From Komagataella phaffii GS115 (Eukaryota; Ascomycota; Pichiomycetes; Pichiales; Pichiaceae), in assembly GCF_000027005.1 (NCBI RefSeq), contig NC_012963.1, forward strand, positions 2,604,001-2,668,000: DNA of 64,000 bases, given 5' to 3'. This document shows, one piece after another, positions 54,596 to 64,000 of the stretch. The notes below the pieces were generated by a model. It searched no databases, was not told where the DNA came from, and was given only the letters and a program-made list of their open reading frames with translations. The translations under genes were made by a program, and so were the position numbers. Position 1 is the first letter of the stretch. The number at the start of each line of letters is the position of its first letter.

Positions 54596-55737
54596 AGATG
54601 ATTATCAGACGGAGAAGGTAGATCACTGGGTCGGAAAGACTGAAAAGATTAGTACATAAAGGGAGAATAGGGGAACGTTGTGTGAGACATATACCACACG
54701 TGGGGAGTGCGCGCCCAGAATGAATAATTAGAGGGAAGCTACAGCGAGGATGTAGAAGGAGTCAGAGAGGTTAGTGGGGAGGAGGCCTTGGAGAGACCAA
54801 GTCCTGAGCGGTATCACCCTTGCGGAGTTGGTTGCCCGTGTCTGTGCCAACGGGGACAAAAAAAAAAAAAAAAAAAAAACGTTTGGAAAATCGAATTAAG
54901 TAACTCAGGGCTCTTAGAGCTCCGTCACGTAACCGGTTACTGTCAAATGCAAACCTTATTTCCGCTTACCTCCCGGCTCAGTGAAGAAAGAGTTACCTGC
55001 ACCAACCAATACTGGATGGTTCACTACATCCTTCCAGCCATCGGTCGTTTTCCGCCATCCAGCATCGTCTAGCCGAATCGGGATCGGTAGAGGGCTGGAA
55101 GGTGCTGCGTGGTTTTTTTCAGCCAACAGGAATGCGCTCGGGTAGGATGACGTAAATCCAATTGAAGGACTTACGAGTGAACAATAAATGAACAACATAG
55201 GGTGCGAAAAAATGATTAATTTCTTTTTTCTTAGCCCATAGTAGTGTCACTCATTTCCTTTTTCATCGTAGCCAAGATTCAAAAAAGTCAACCCGACGGG
55301 GTCGAAGCTCATCACGCTCTGTGGTGGAGTGTACTGTATACTAGGGTTTTGTCCAATAGCGAGACAATATCGTCGCCACGTCTTGGTAGAGTAGCAACCT
55401 GCTGACAGAATTCACTCTGTCATTCAAAAGCTGCGTACTTTCATTCCACATCTCCACCCCGTCCCTTTGAACCTTCCCCGGAAAAGTAGTGCACTAGGCA
55501 GCCCATTTCGGTGCGATCTTATTATAACCGCGCGTCCCTCCGTTTCCGAAATTGTCCGATACGACTTATTCTCTCTGAAAAAAAAAAACCAAAGGCCACC
55601 ATCATTCACATCATCTTTTCACACACTCTCTCACATATAATTCCCCACAACTGCTCTTGCGATCCGTTTTCCTCTTTAATTGACCAGCTTGTACCCCTAA
55701 CACCACGCATGCACACATTTACACAATCAATCCTAGC
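54596..55737. other. Long divergent promoter region between PHO81 and the HAP4-like gene
   Basis: This 1.1 kb region holds a Pho4-type CACGTG near PHO81, a 22-base A tract (54858-54879), and three CCAAT boxes (55006-55010, 55158-55162, 55353-55357). A uORF lies directly before the HAP4-like start. Several ORFs of 60-113 codons on either strand look like chance. The length suggests a complex, regulated promoter. Confidence 0.6.
54697..54702. promoter_or_regulatory. Pho4-type CACGTG site upstream of PHO81
   Basis: CACGTG is followed by GGG, the high-affinity Pho4 form CACGTGGG. It sits about 102 bp upstream of the PHO81 ATG. PHO81 is a Pho4 target in S. cerevisiae, giving positive feedback, so the same wiring is likely here. 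Confidence 0.6.
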
Positions 55738-55741
55738 ATGA
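55709..55741 (+). promoter_or_regulatory. uORF overlapping the HAP4-like start codon
   Basis: An ATG at 55709 opens ten codons (MHTFTQSILA) that stop at TGA 55739-55741. This overlaps the main ATG (55738-55740) as ATGA. If it is in the transcript, the main protein would need leaky scanning or termination-coupled reinitiation. Confidence 0.6.
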
Positions 55742-56748
55742 CCTCCTCGTTGAATTACTCTAACGAGAACCACAGGATCAAAATAACAACCAGCAAGAAA
55801 TGGGTGTTGCCTCCAAGACCTAGAGCCAGCAAGAAGAAAGTCGCAACCACAGCGCCGGAAAGTCTTCCTGCTGCAGCCTCTTCGGCTACTCCTCGCGTGA
55901 ATACACCTCAGCAGGAATGCTCTCGTCGTCCACCACAACCTAACCATGACATCCTTGCCAATGCCATCAAAAATAATCCTTTAAAACAGGCCATTATCAC
56001 AATCAATGAGGAAAACTACTATTTGAAGCTGAAAGTTATCAAGCTTGTAGCAGAGCTGAAGCTGATGCAATCTGAAGTTTCGACCCAGATGCCAATGGAG
56101 CAACCGGCTTTAAACCCATCCGACATACTAAATAAAGGTACTCCTAATGGCAGGAAACGACCGTGTACTTCAGAGTGCTCAATCACCAACAAAAAACCCA
56201 TTCAATTAGCGGTTCAAAAAGAAGAGCAGGATAATTGCAAGATAGACGAGCTGTTGTCGTCATTTTTCATTTCCGAATCCGAATCCGGACTCTCATCCAA
56301 CCAGTTGACCACTTCCAAGCTTGAAGAGTATCAGGACTCCCTGGGCAACGAAGATGAGTTGATCATTCCTGAAGATGAACATGTACGTTCACAAAAGTCA
56401 TCTGACGAGTCGCTGACGCCAAACTCGTTAATATCTCTTACACATTCCAACTCTACCATCGATGATGAGCTGGATCTCAACATGGTTGTTTCCAATAGCT
56501 TGCCTTCAACCATGTCTTATGACGTCGATTCAAAATATCCAGATCTGATTTCGTTAACCAAAGCGGATGAGCCGGTTGAGTTTCTCCAAGGTATCAAACC
56601 TAGCAGCACTCTCCAAGTCCCATCCTCCTCTTCCAGCGCCGAGCCCGCGTTGATTGATGATTTTCTAGATTTCAATGTTAATTATGATAACTATGACCTG
56701 ATAAACAATGATGAGAACCTCCAATTTGATCGGTTCATCAACGTTTGA
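55738..56748 (+). CDS. HAP4: HAP4-like activator subunit of the CCAAT-binding complex
   Basis: The 336-residue protein has the Hap4 signature SKKWVLPPRPRASKKK at about residues 19-34, the short basic motif that binds the Hap2/3/5 complex. A coiled segment (about 77-112, LKQAIITINEENYYLKLKV) follows in the usual position. The rest is acidic, with Asp/Glu-rich activation-domain-like stretches (for example DDFLDFNVNYDNYDL). There is no bZIP basic region, so it is not a HapX-type repressor. Hap4 induces respiratory genes in S. cerevisiae. Kluyveromyces and methylotrophic yeasts carry divergent copies recognised only by this motif. Regulation through the uORF and promoter CCAAT boxes is suggested by sequence. 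Confidence 0.82.
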   Translation: MTSSLNYSNENHRIKITTSKKWVLPPRPRASKKKVATTAPESLPAAASSATPRVNTPQQECSRRPPQPNHDILANAIKNNPLKQAIITINEENYYLKLKVIKLVAELKLMQSEVSTQMPMEQPALNPSDILNKGTPNGRKRPCTSECSITNKKPIQLAVQKEEQDNCKIDELLSSFFISESESGLSSNQLTTSKLEEYQDSLGNEDELIIPEDEHVRSQKSSDESLTPNSLISLTHSNSTIDDELDLNMVVSNSLPSTMSYDVDSKYPDLISLTKADEPVEFLQGIKPSSTLQVPSSSSSAEPALIDDFLDFNVNYDNYDLINNDENLQFDRFINV

Positions 56749-57851
56749 TTACCCAAAACACACTANCACACGCATACATGTCTTATGTTTTTACGAGAAT
56801 GCTTTTTTTTATATTATTACTTTTTTCCATATTTATTTATACACAGATTACGCATAATGCCAGCTAAATCAGTCAGTTCGAAACTGCTTCAAAAATTGTA
56901 GCCTGGAGCATATTCCTCATGGGGTCCCGTACTTAGTGTGCTCCTTTAAAATGTTTACCTTTTCCCCTCCCCGTTTCTAGCTTTCTTCCTGCAAGCATCT
57001 AATTGTTGTCAGATTTAGAATGTGGTATACCCGATCAGGACGGACTGAATTACACTCACAGCAACTGAATCTTGAAATACCACCTTGCCCTTCGTTTCTG
57101 ATGGGTTTTTCTGTGAAGCTAGAGCGCTGAAATTGGATAGAGGTCTCGTTTTTTGAGTATGAGTGGATAGTTCGGGCATTCTGATGCTAATTGGTAACGA
57201 AATATCCTATGGTGATAGGTGTGTGATAAGAAAGATAACGATGGAGTGATTTCGTTTAGATCGTACTACAATTTGACACTAAATTCTGACGGAGCGCGCA
57301 CCCCCTTTTCATGTAACTTCCAAATTCGTAGACGCTGTGACTGAAAGGGAAATAATCGCGTGTAGAAGTTAGACAGATCGGGAACAGAGGAGGATGGAGA
57401 CTGCTCCTGTTGTCTCATCCATGAAGATTTTGGCGTTTCAGTGATCGGGTGCTAAGAGTATCCTGTAGACATTAGCTTTGTAGTTTTTGAATGTTTCACG
57501 GAACAGAAAATCAAAAAGTCTTCTCTAAACCACGAACGGTCGGTTCTCTTCTACCAAGGTCAATGTGATCATCAAAATTTCAATGCTTAGTCGCATACTC
57601 TAGCTGTATATTCGAAAATCTACTATCGGGCGCATGAAACCTAGATTGAAGCGCAAATATATTAGACAACAGTTTGAGCCTTAAAACAGGTGAGCATTCT
57701 ACTAGAGTGTTTCCTTGGTTGACTAGAGGAATGCAATACCTGTACACTTTCAGAGAACGAAATTGGGCTATTCTTCTTCTTGAAATCCTAGAAGCCTCTA
57801 TTCCATTCAGTGAATAAAATGAAGTTTGGGAAATGTCATTGAAACAACTTT
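56749..57851. other. Unusually long convergent intergenic region (1.1 kb)
   Basis: It lies between the 3' ends of the HAP4-like gene and GAA1. Other convergent gaps in this window are mostly 18-70 bp, with the longest other case near 280 bp. It has one N (56766). The only ORF above 60 codons is on the minus strand (57580-57855), overlapping the GAA1 stop as ATGA, with no recognisable product. A non-coding RNA is possible but unsupported. Confidence 0.5.
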
Positions 57852-59618
57852 TCATTCCGTTTTCTCGCGTTCTGTGGGCAAAACTTTAGCATTTGCTGCT
57901 AGAAGAGTGCAACTCCAAGTGGTAAACCAGCAAATAACCACAAACGCCCAAGTCCAACAGTTCAATGCATCGAAACTAGAAACCAATCCTTGAAATACTC
58001 CTAATGGTGACCAAATCAAACCCTTTGAAGTCCAACCATCGCTTAATAGTCCCAAAATGAGCATGGTAGTAAAAGGTGACGAGGCTATTAAGCTGGCATT
58101 ATTTACAACTGGACTATGCTTTGCGTGCTCCTTTTGCAGACGAACAAAAGTAAGTGGTATCATTGCTATTCCACTGAGCAAAGCCAATGAAAAGTGTACC
58201 ACAGTCACCATCAGCAACGACACAGCTACAACGAACAAAGATAATGCCTGGAGTATACTCCGCTCATTAGCTGTAAGCACAATTTGTGGAAGCTTTGCTG
58301 TAGGCAAAATTATCGTAAGACCAGCGCCGGTAATGAAAGTCAACAATAAGATCAGTTCGCAGTCACTAGCATAGGTTAGAGATATTCCAATAACACTTTC
58401 AGAAACTAGTACCGAGGCAAACAAAAATGAAACCTTTGGCAATGCTATATCTATGTTCTTAAAAGATATGTCGTCATTGTTGAAAATTATCGACAATGAA
58501 GCCAAGAAAAACGACACGGCCATAAGTACAGCTGCTGGTAAATATGTTGCGATAGACACAAAATGAACTGGTGATAACATCAAATAGAAGAAAAAGGACT
58601 GGTGCCACTTTTCGAGTAAATTGTTGATTGATCTGAAAGTGGCCTCCACTATACGGCCAAATGAGGTGATATCTGAACCTTCGTTACAGAACTCCATTCC
58701 CCGGATTGTAATGGCTTGTATGTTCCAACCGCTAAACGCTTCGGCAGAATTTTGTCTAGCCCTTCGTAGACCAGCGGTAGCCAAGTGAAAAATGCTTCTC
58801 CACAAAGTTTTCAATCTGTAAATATAACCTCTAGAAACGTTAATTGGCATACCATGCAATGTCGTATCAAATCCCTCATGTCTGGCAATCATGACCACAG
58901 AATTGATTAAATCCAGGTTGGGTAACTGACCGTTTACGCCGACGTAGTCCACTTCAACATACTTCAAGTAATCCAAAGAGGAAGGGAATTCGACCACTAT
59001 CGCACCCTCGATACTACCACCAGTATGATCAAAGGACTCATGATATCCCTTTACCCAATATCTAAGTGAAGATTGGTCTTCGGGAAATACGACAATTATA
59101 TTTTTTGCCCACACCGATAGTCGTTGCAAGAATCTTGCCAGAGCAATGCCCAAGCTAACACCACCAACATTGAACTCTCCACTCGACGTGAACCATGGTG
59201 CCACTAATAGCATAGCCTCTGTATCGTCACCTCTTGGAGCATGCAAGATACCATAAAGGTTAGACAGGTGATCATCTGAACCTTCTTGAACTGTAGTCTT
59301 GAATCCTGTTTGGGACAACCACTCCGCCAACTTCTCTGTTCTCTCTTCGTGCGAAGCATTGGCAAGCTTTTCAATCTCTGATCTATATCCTCGCACAAAG
59401 TTCCATTCACTCTCCCTGTAAAAATTGTAGGCTTGTGAGGGCATCAGTGCATTCTCCGAAATATACGTGTCCCTGTATTGACCTTGGACAGGCAAAAAGA
59501 AGATCCAACCAGCTCCAATGAAAGCAAACAGAAACGATATCACTGGAAGATATCTGATGCATTGCGCTATTATGCCATGCTTTTCCAATTTTCTATGCAA
59601 AGTCTCAAGTAATGACAT
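57852..59618 (-). CDS. GAA1: GAA1, GPI transamidase subunit
   Basis: The first in-frame ATG is at 59618 (MSLLETLHRKLEKHG), giving 588 residues (about 614 in S. cerevisiae). An N-terminal span (about 21-42, PVISFLFAFIGAGWIFFLP) is followed by a large lumenal domain with an M28-peptidase-like fold (LYGILHAPRGDDTEAMLLVAPW, split by family position). Six or so C-terminal spans follow. Gaa1 works with Gpi8, Gpi16, Gpi17 and Gab1 to attach GPI anchors in the ER and is thought to form the amide bond. It lies 135 bp downstream of CSF1 on the same strand. CSF1 is itself linked to GPI-anchor lipid supply in recent work. Confidence 0.93.
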   Translation of the reverse strand: MSLLETLHRKLEKHGIIAQCIRYLPVISFLFAFIGAGWIFFLPVQGQYRDTYISENALMPSQAYNFYRESEWNFVRGYRSEIEKLANASHEERTEKLAEWLSQTGFKTTVQEGSDDHLSNLYGILHAPRGDDTEAMLLVAPWFTSSGEFNVGGVSLGIALARFLQRLSVWAKNIIVVFPEDQSSLRYWVKGYHESFDHTGGSIEGAIVVEFPSSLDYLKYVEVDYVGVNGQLPNLDLINSVVMIARHEGFDTTLHGMPINVSRGYIYRLKTLWRSIFHLATAGLRRARQNSAEAFSGWNIQAITIRGMEFCNEGSDITSFGRIVEATFRSINNLLEKWHQSFFFYLMLSPVHFVSIATYLPAAVLMAVSFFLASLSIIFNNDDISFKNIDIALPKVSFLFASVLVSESVIGISLTYASDCELILLLTFITGAGLTIILPTAKLPQIVLTANERSILQALSLFVVAVSLLMVTVVHFSLALLSGIAMIPLTFVRLQKEHAKHSPVVNNASLIASSPFTTMLILGLLSDGWTSKGLIWSPLGVFQGLVSSFDALNCWTWAFVVICWFTTWSCTLLAANAKVLPTEREKTE

Positions 59619-59753
59619 TAGATTCTGAGGTGAAAGATGGAGCAAGAATGTGGTAAGAGCTTGGGAGGAGACGATGATGAGGTAAGCCCCGAAGCATTGA
59701 AAACTTCTGAGAGGAAAAAATGAAAATGAATGATTATGTAATAATAATATTAG

Positions 59754-62700
59754 TTATTTCAACAGTCTAACATACTGAATTTCCACTTGATGGACCATCT
59801 TCTGCAAGCCAATTATGACAAATCTGTGTGTCAAAATGGGGAACTGGTTTCTGTGAACACCCAACCATTCCAAAGGAGGGGTAGCTATCCCTAAATCCTT
59901 CAACTGGGGAGTATCTATGATAGGTTCCTTTTTGGCAATGTATTCGAAAGTAGTCTCAGTGGCAACCATGTTGATTTCTCTTCTATGTCCACAGTTTCCA
60001 GAATAGATGGCTGTCTTGTATGAGGAACAGAGAGATTACGTCTATCTGCGCTCTCTTCAATTTCAGAGAGTTTTCCAATGTTATTCAGTCTGGAGGACAA
60101 TGCACGAGCGTGAGTGGTCCACATTTCTTTAATGAAATTGATGGTTCCAAGGTTCCACTTGATGTCGACGTTTCCAGAGAAGTAGCATTCGTAAATGTAT
60201 TCAACCACTTTAGTTTCTGGGTCTTGCCAGGACTTCATCATCACCGTAACGCTTGGGAAAACAAAAATGGTACCACCGTACGCTCCTTTGGTTCTCTTAA
60301 TATATTCACTGATAGAGATGGTTTCTAGCACAGTTTCCTCTTCCTTTCCTCCAGGTACAGTGGATAAGGAAATTCTCACACCGTTCAACTGAAGATCCAA
60401 GCTATTCACCAATGCATCACCGCAAGATTGGTCGAAGGTTGCCTTGATTTGGTCGAACTTGACCATGAGAACCTCAGGTTCCAGTAAACTGACTGGAAAG
60501 ATATGAACCACAATACTATTCAAAGACACTTCTAGCTTAGTCAGTAGCAAGTCCATAGCATCAATCAACTTTTCCTGCATATGCTTCTTTCTTCTGTCGT
60601 TTAACACCTCAATTGAAGACATACGTGAAGCACTACCGGCCTGTAGCTTTGAATCGTTAAGGACCTCAGTGTAAGCAAACCGGATATCGTGTCTCATTCT
60701 TTGGATATTACTGTAAATATCCATAAAATTAGAGGCAGCCAAAACAGTCAGGTACAGATCCACTGATCCAAGACTAGTTCTCCCAACAACTGAACTCTGC
60801 GACAATTCATCTCCCTTCTCATTGAATACCTCTAAACGAAGTAAAGCCAACTGAGCAATGAAAAAGTTATGATAATCCAGTGATGTTTTGATCTGAAGAG
60901 CTTCCATGTCTAATGAAAGGGATACAAATGGCGTCTCGGTAAGCCTTTCTTTCATTTCGGCTACGTCCCAGAATAAACTGGAGTTGAATTTGACATTATC
61001 GACGAATAGAACACCCCCTAATCTTCCTTCGGTGCTACAATTGATACTCTTGAAACAAATCTTCAACATTTGATCCCAATTGATTTGCCTTTGAGACAAT
61101 ATATCCAAGTCTTCCAAAGTTAAAGTAACCAGCCCTAATGACCTACCCAGATCAACCTTGGATGTCACTTTACGGAGAATGAGGGCAAAAATCCATTGTA
61201 CTGCAACTGTCTGGGATACTCGTCTATAAGCATTCAGCATGCTTATATTCGGGCTAGCAAAAGTGTTTTTCTTCTCTTTTGACGGGCTTGAGCTAGAGAA
61301 AGCTTCTCGGGGGAACCAAATATCTTTGAACAAGTCAATATCTTGCAACTGTTTCATATTGATATAAAAGTCAATTGCTGAAATGTCCCCAATTGCGGCC
61401 ATCTTTCTACCACTCTTCGGCGCTTCATAGATACCGTCTAATAAAAGCTCCGAAATTCGCAGAGAACCACTGGTTTCTCTTGAATAAATATGCTGCAAAT
61501 ACGCATTGATGTTGGTGACTTGCAGCAAACTACTCACACAATGATCCAAATTCTCATTAGAGTTCAAGTACAACGTCACTTCGTCCAGAGCAATCACCAT
61601 CTTAACTTTTGCCTTAGGTTCACATGAGAGAGAAAGTTTCTGAGGTTTTAAACTAAGACAAAAGTTAAACTCAATATCCGCAAATAAAGGCTCAAGAGTG
61701 GTAAACAGATGTGACTCAGGTCCTATGGCAACATCTGCCGACATTTTCGGAGTTTTTGGTGATTGGGGTTTGTTAATAATTCTTTTTACTTCATTGAAAA
61801 CTTCCAATATGACATATGTTGACGTAGCGTCAAACAAATTGTCTGATCCTGAGATCCCCACATGAACATTCACCAAGTGAGGTCTTTCAGTAGTAGTCAG
61901 GCGCTTAGCATAATCTGTAAGAATCTTGACAGCTGGAAAATCCATTTGAAGGGGCAAATTGTTGTGGTGTGAATAGCTCTTTGAGGAGATTATGATCTGT
62001 GCACCGTCAAATGTCGAAAGACATTTGATAGAGGAAAAAAATGAGATACCTTTTACTGAATTATTGTTTCCGCAGCCTGGTTCGGGGTTACTTTTGATGT
62101 TGGTAAATCTGTCTCGCTGATTCAAGAGCTCTTTTGTAGAGTTAATGGAATCAATCAAATGGTCCATCGTATAGAAAGTCCCCGCTTCAAACTTGATCTT
62201 CAGCAGTTCACCAGATAATTGAGCATGCAAATTGCGAACGGGTCCATCCTTAGCTATGCTATACACAAACTTGAACGTAGGTAAAGAGGCACAATTCGGC
62301 GACTCAAATTCATTTCCAGAGGCATAAAAATCAGAAGGGGTAGCACCATGGGCAAGAGACAAATAGAAACCCAAGAAGCTGATTTTTCCCATGGCCTTAT
62401 GAAATATCACAAAGGCTTTCTCGTACCCCAGTATGATACCTGGATACTGGAACCTCTCTGTTCCATATATCCATCCTATGCAAAAGTTGTGTAACAGAAC
62501 ATGGATTGAGTAAGACTCCAAAGTGTTCGTTATTGTCTCATCAATTGTAGGTTGAGCACTTTTGGTAGTTTCGATACATTTCTTGCGTGGAAGCTCCGAG
62601 ACTGCATTAGATAACTTGTCATAGAAATGCACCAGTTTTAAAAGCAAAAACGAATTCAAAAAGACTCGAGTATACGTGCTTATGACCTGAACATTTTGTA

Positions 62701-64000
62701 AGTTGTCTTCTTCTTCAAAATGGAGTAATTTTAATTGCAAGCCCAGACTAACAATGTTGAAGTTCTTATTGATAGGATTCTTAAAATCCATTCGAAGAAT
62801 GATTGATGACAGGTCAGCGATTCCGAAGAATGGAATTATCTTCATCACGGGTAAAGCATCGTCATAGTTGGCACAATGAAAGTTTATTTCGTCTAAAATT
62901 AATTTGATATTGGAGTCCGGCTCTTTGACGATGATACTTATATTGGAGAGTAAAGCAGCAAAATCAAGCAACCAAACGGAGGTACCCTTTTGCAAATCAT
63001 TTTCATTCGAGTATGATGTCTCTTTGTCAATATTGCTGTCAACTAGTGATTTTATTAGAGTTGAGATTGCATTTATGTTCCCTATAACTAGATCATAGGT
63101 TTTGGCAAAGTTCTTGAGCCCTTTAATTAAAGTTGGAATAATCATGTAGGACGAGCCAACAGTAGTACTAACGTCAAGTGATGGTTGGTTTTCATTATTT
63201 ATCGAAGCCTTGGAATCAAGTGAGAAAACATCAATTGAACCCCGAAGGAGCTCCACGTATCCTCTTTCTTGAAATTCACGTTGTAGAACTTTCAATCCGG
63301 AACGAGAAACTTCCAAATTGATAAAAGATAAGTCCTTATTACATTCCACACCCAATTCAAGCTTTTCAACATCAGTAACAACTTTGAAAGCGGAAAGAAT
63401 TTCCAAGTCTATGCTTATTAGATGGGAGTTGAAAACTACCATCAAAGGGAAGGGTAAAAATGGTAGTGGGTTCTTATCAGTTGCAAGCATACTGTTCTCA
63501 GAACTTTTTGGTCCCTTAGATATCCAACTTGTAATTATAGGTATTTCCTCATTGAGTGAAGTTAAAACCAGGATCCATGTTTGTTGGTCCTGCAAAGATT
63601 TAAATGATACCAGATCTGTATAAATGTCAACCTTTTTCAAACCCTCAGCTAGTGTTCCTATACTGGATAGATTGAGAGTGGTATCTTTGAGAGAACCAGA
63701 TAGCATGTGAGCATCAGTGTCAAAAACGACTACTGAGCTTGCTTTCTTGATGGAGGCATTAAATGTGATTGGAATAATGGAAGATGCCTCTTCGTGTATC
63801 AAATAACAAGAGCCTGCAGTCTGTGAAACAGATAGCACTAAGGAAGACTTCAGCAGAGTGAAAGTACTCAAAATCTCAGTAGCTTGAAAATCAAAATTAA
63901 AAACTGTTGGTAAAGCCGGAGCAACGGGCTTGTGCGAAACTTTTTCGTACTTGGTAAAAGAAACATTGTCAAATGCATCTTTTACGACCTTCAAATCCTT
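59754..64000 (-). CDS. CSF1: CSF1, bridge-type lipid transfer protein, C-terminal part (apparent frameshift)
   Basis: A long frame enters from the right edge and runs to 59915, giving more than 1360 residues. These match the C-terminal half of Csf1 (BLTP1/Tweek family, about 2958 aa in S. cerevisiae). The conserved C-terminal motif (QLKDLGIATPPLEWLGVHR) is in another frame (59969-59754). A switch of one base is needed near 59970, where frame A reads ACA-TGG and frame B reads ATG-GTT. Csf1 proteins are long hydrophobic-groove tubes at ER contact sites carrying bulk phospholipid. The family is linked to lipid homeostasis and GPI synthesis. The gene is 5' truncated by the window. Confidence 0.88.

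Noticed and set aside
55606..55947. 113-codon minus ORF over the HAP4-like start
   Set aside because: Antisense shadow of the HAP4-like coding region and leader.
57580..57855. 91-codon minus ORF overlapping the GAA1 stop
   Set aside because: No recognisable features; its start overlaps the GAA1 stop as ATGA by chance, and yeast nuclear genes are not translated as operons.

Overview
This window is nuclear DNA from a budding yeast (Saccharomycotina), most likely a Komagataella (Pichia pastoris/phaffii) type methylotrophic yeast. That is inferred from gene content, because no database search was possible. The genes are densely packed on both strands, convergent 3' ends are often only 18-70 bp apart, and there are few introns. 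The introns are short and carry yeast branch sites (TACTAAC or CTAAC). CTG encodes the conserved leucine of the poly(A) polymerase active-site strand (codon 13422-13424), which argues against a CTG-Ser clade yeast. Single N bases at 24924, 24934 and 56766, and two apparent 1-nt frameshifts in conserved genes, suggest draft-quality sequence.

Layout. 1-10.5 kb: end of an unidentified gene, ATP25 (mitochondrial), a bZIP factor, UTP15, AIP1 (spliced), UTP11, MTC2 and VPS1. 10.5-16.1 kb: a 1.2 kb non-coding gap, an unidentified multi-pass membrane protein, PAP1 and an OSH6/7-type lipid transfer protein. 16.1-25.4 kb: an orphan gene with an unresolved 5' end, SAM50 (frameshifted here), AFG3, an RSC7/NPL6-type remodeller subunit and SGF73 with a very long polyglutamine tract. 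25.4-35.4 kb: ALG2 and a GYP6-like TBC gene, head to head and each with an intron just after the start codon, then a large LRR protein, RCN1, CIC1 and ELF1. 35.7-45.6 kb: LTN1, SRC1/HEH (two introns) and AMD1. 45.6-51.1 kb: PFA5, CGI121, a maltose/galactoside-type acetyltransferase, two unrecognised genes and MRPL28. 51.4-64 kb: PHO81, a HAP4-like activator, GAA1 and the C-terminal part of CSF1, which runs off the window.

The genes are a housekeeping mix rather than a single pathway. Recurrent themes are ribosome biogenesis (UTP15, UTP11, CIC1), mitochondrial biogenesis (ATP25, SAM50, AFG3, MRPL28, HAP4-like), ER glycan and GPI assembly (ALG2, GAA1, CSF1), chromatin and transcription (RSC7, SGF73, ELF1) and nutrient signalling (PHO81, RCN1). 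No mobile element, CRISPR array, rRNA or convincing tRNA was seen.

The most interesting observations are regulatory. The SRC1 gene has two overlapping 5' splice sites that would give a two-membrane-span and a one-membrane-span protein, as known for S. cerevisiae SRC1. The HAP4-like gene has an upstream ORF whose stop codon overlaps the main start as ATGA. PHO81 has a CACGTGGGG site in its promoter, and CGI121 has two tandem PAC elements.
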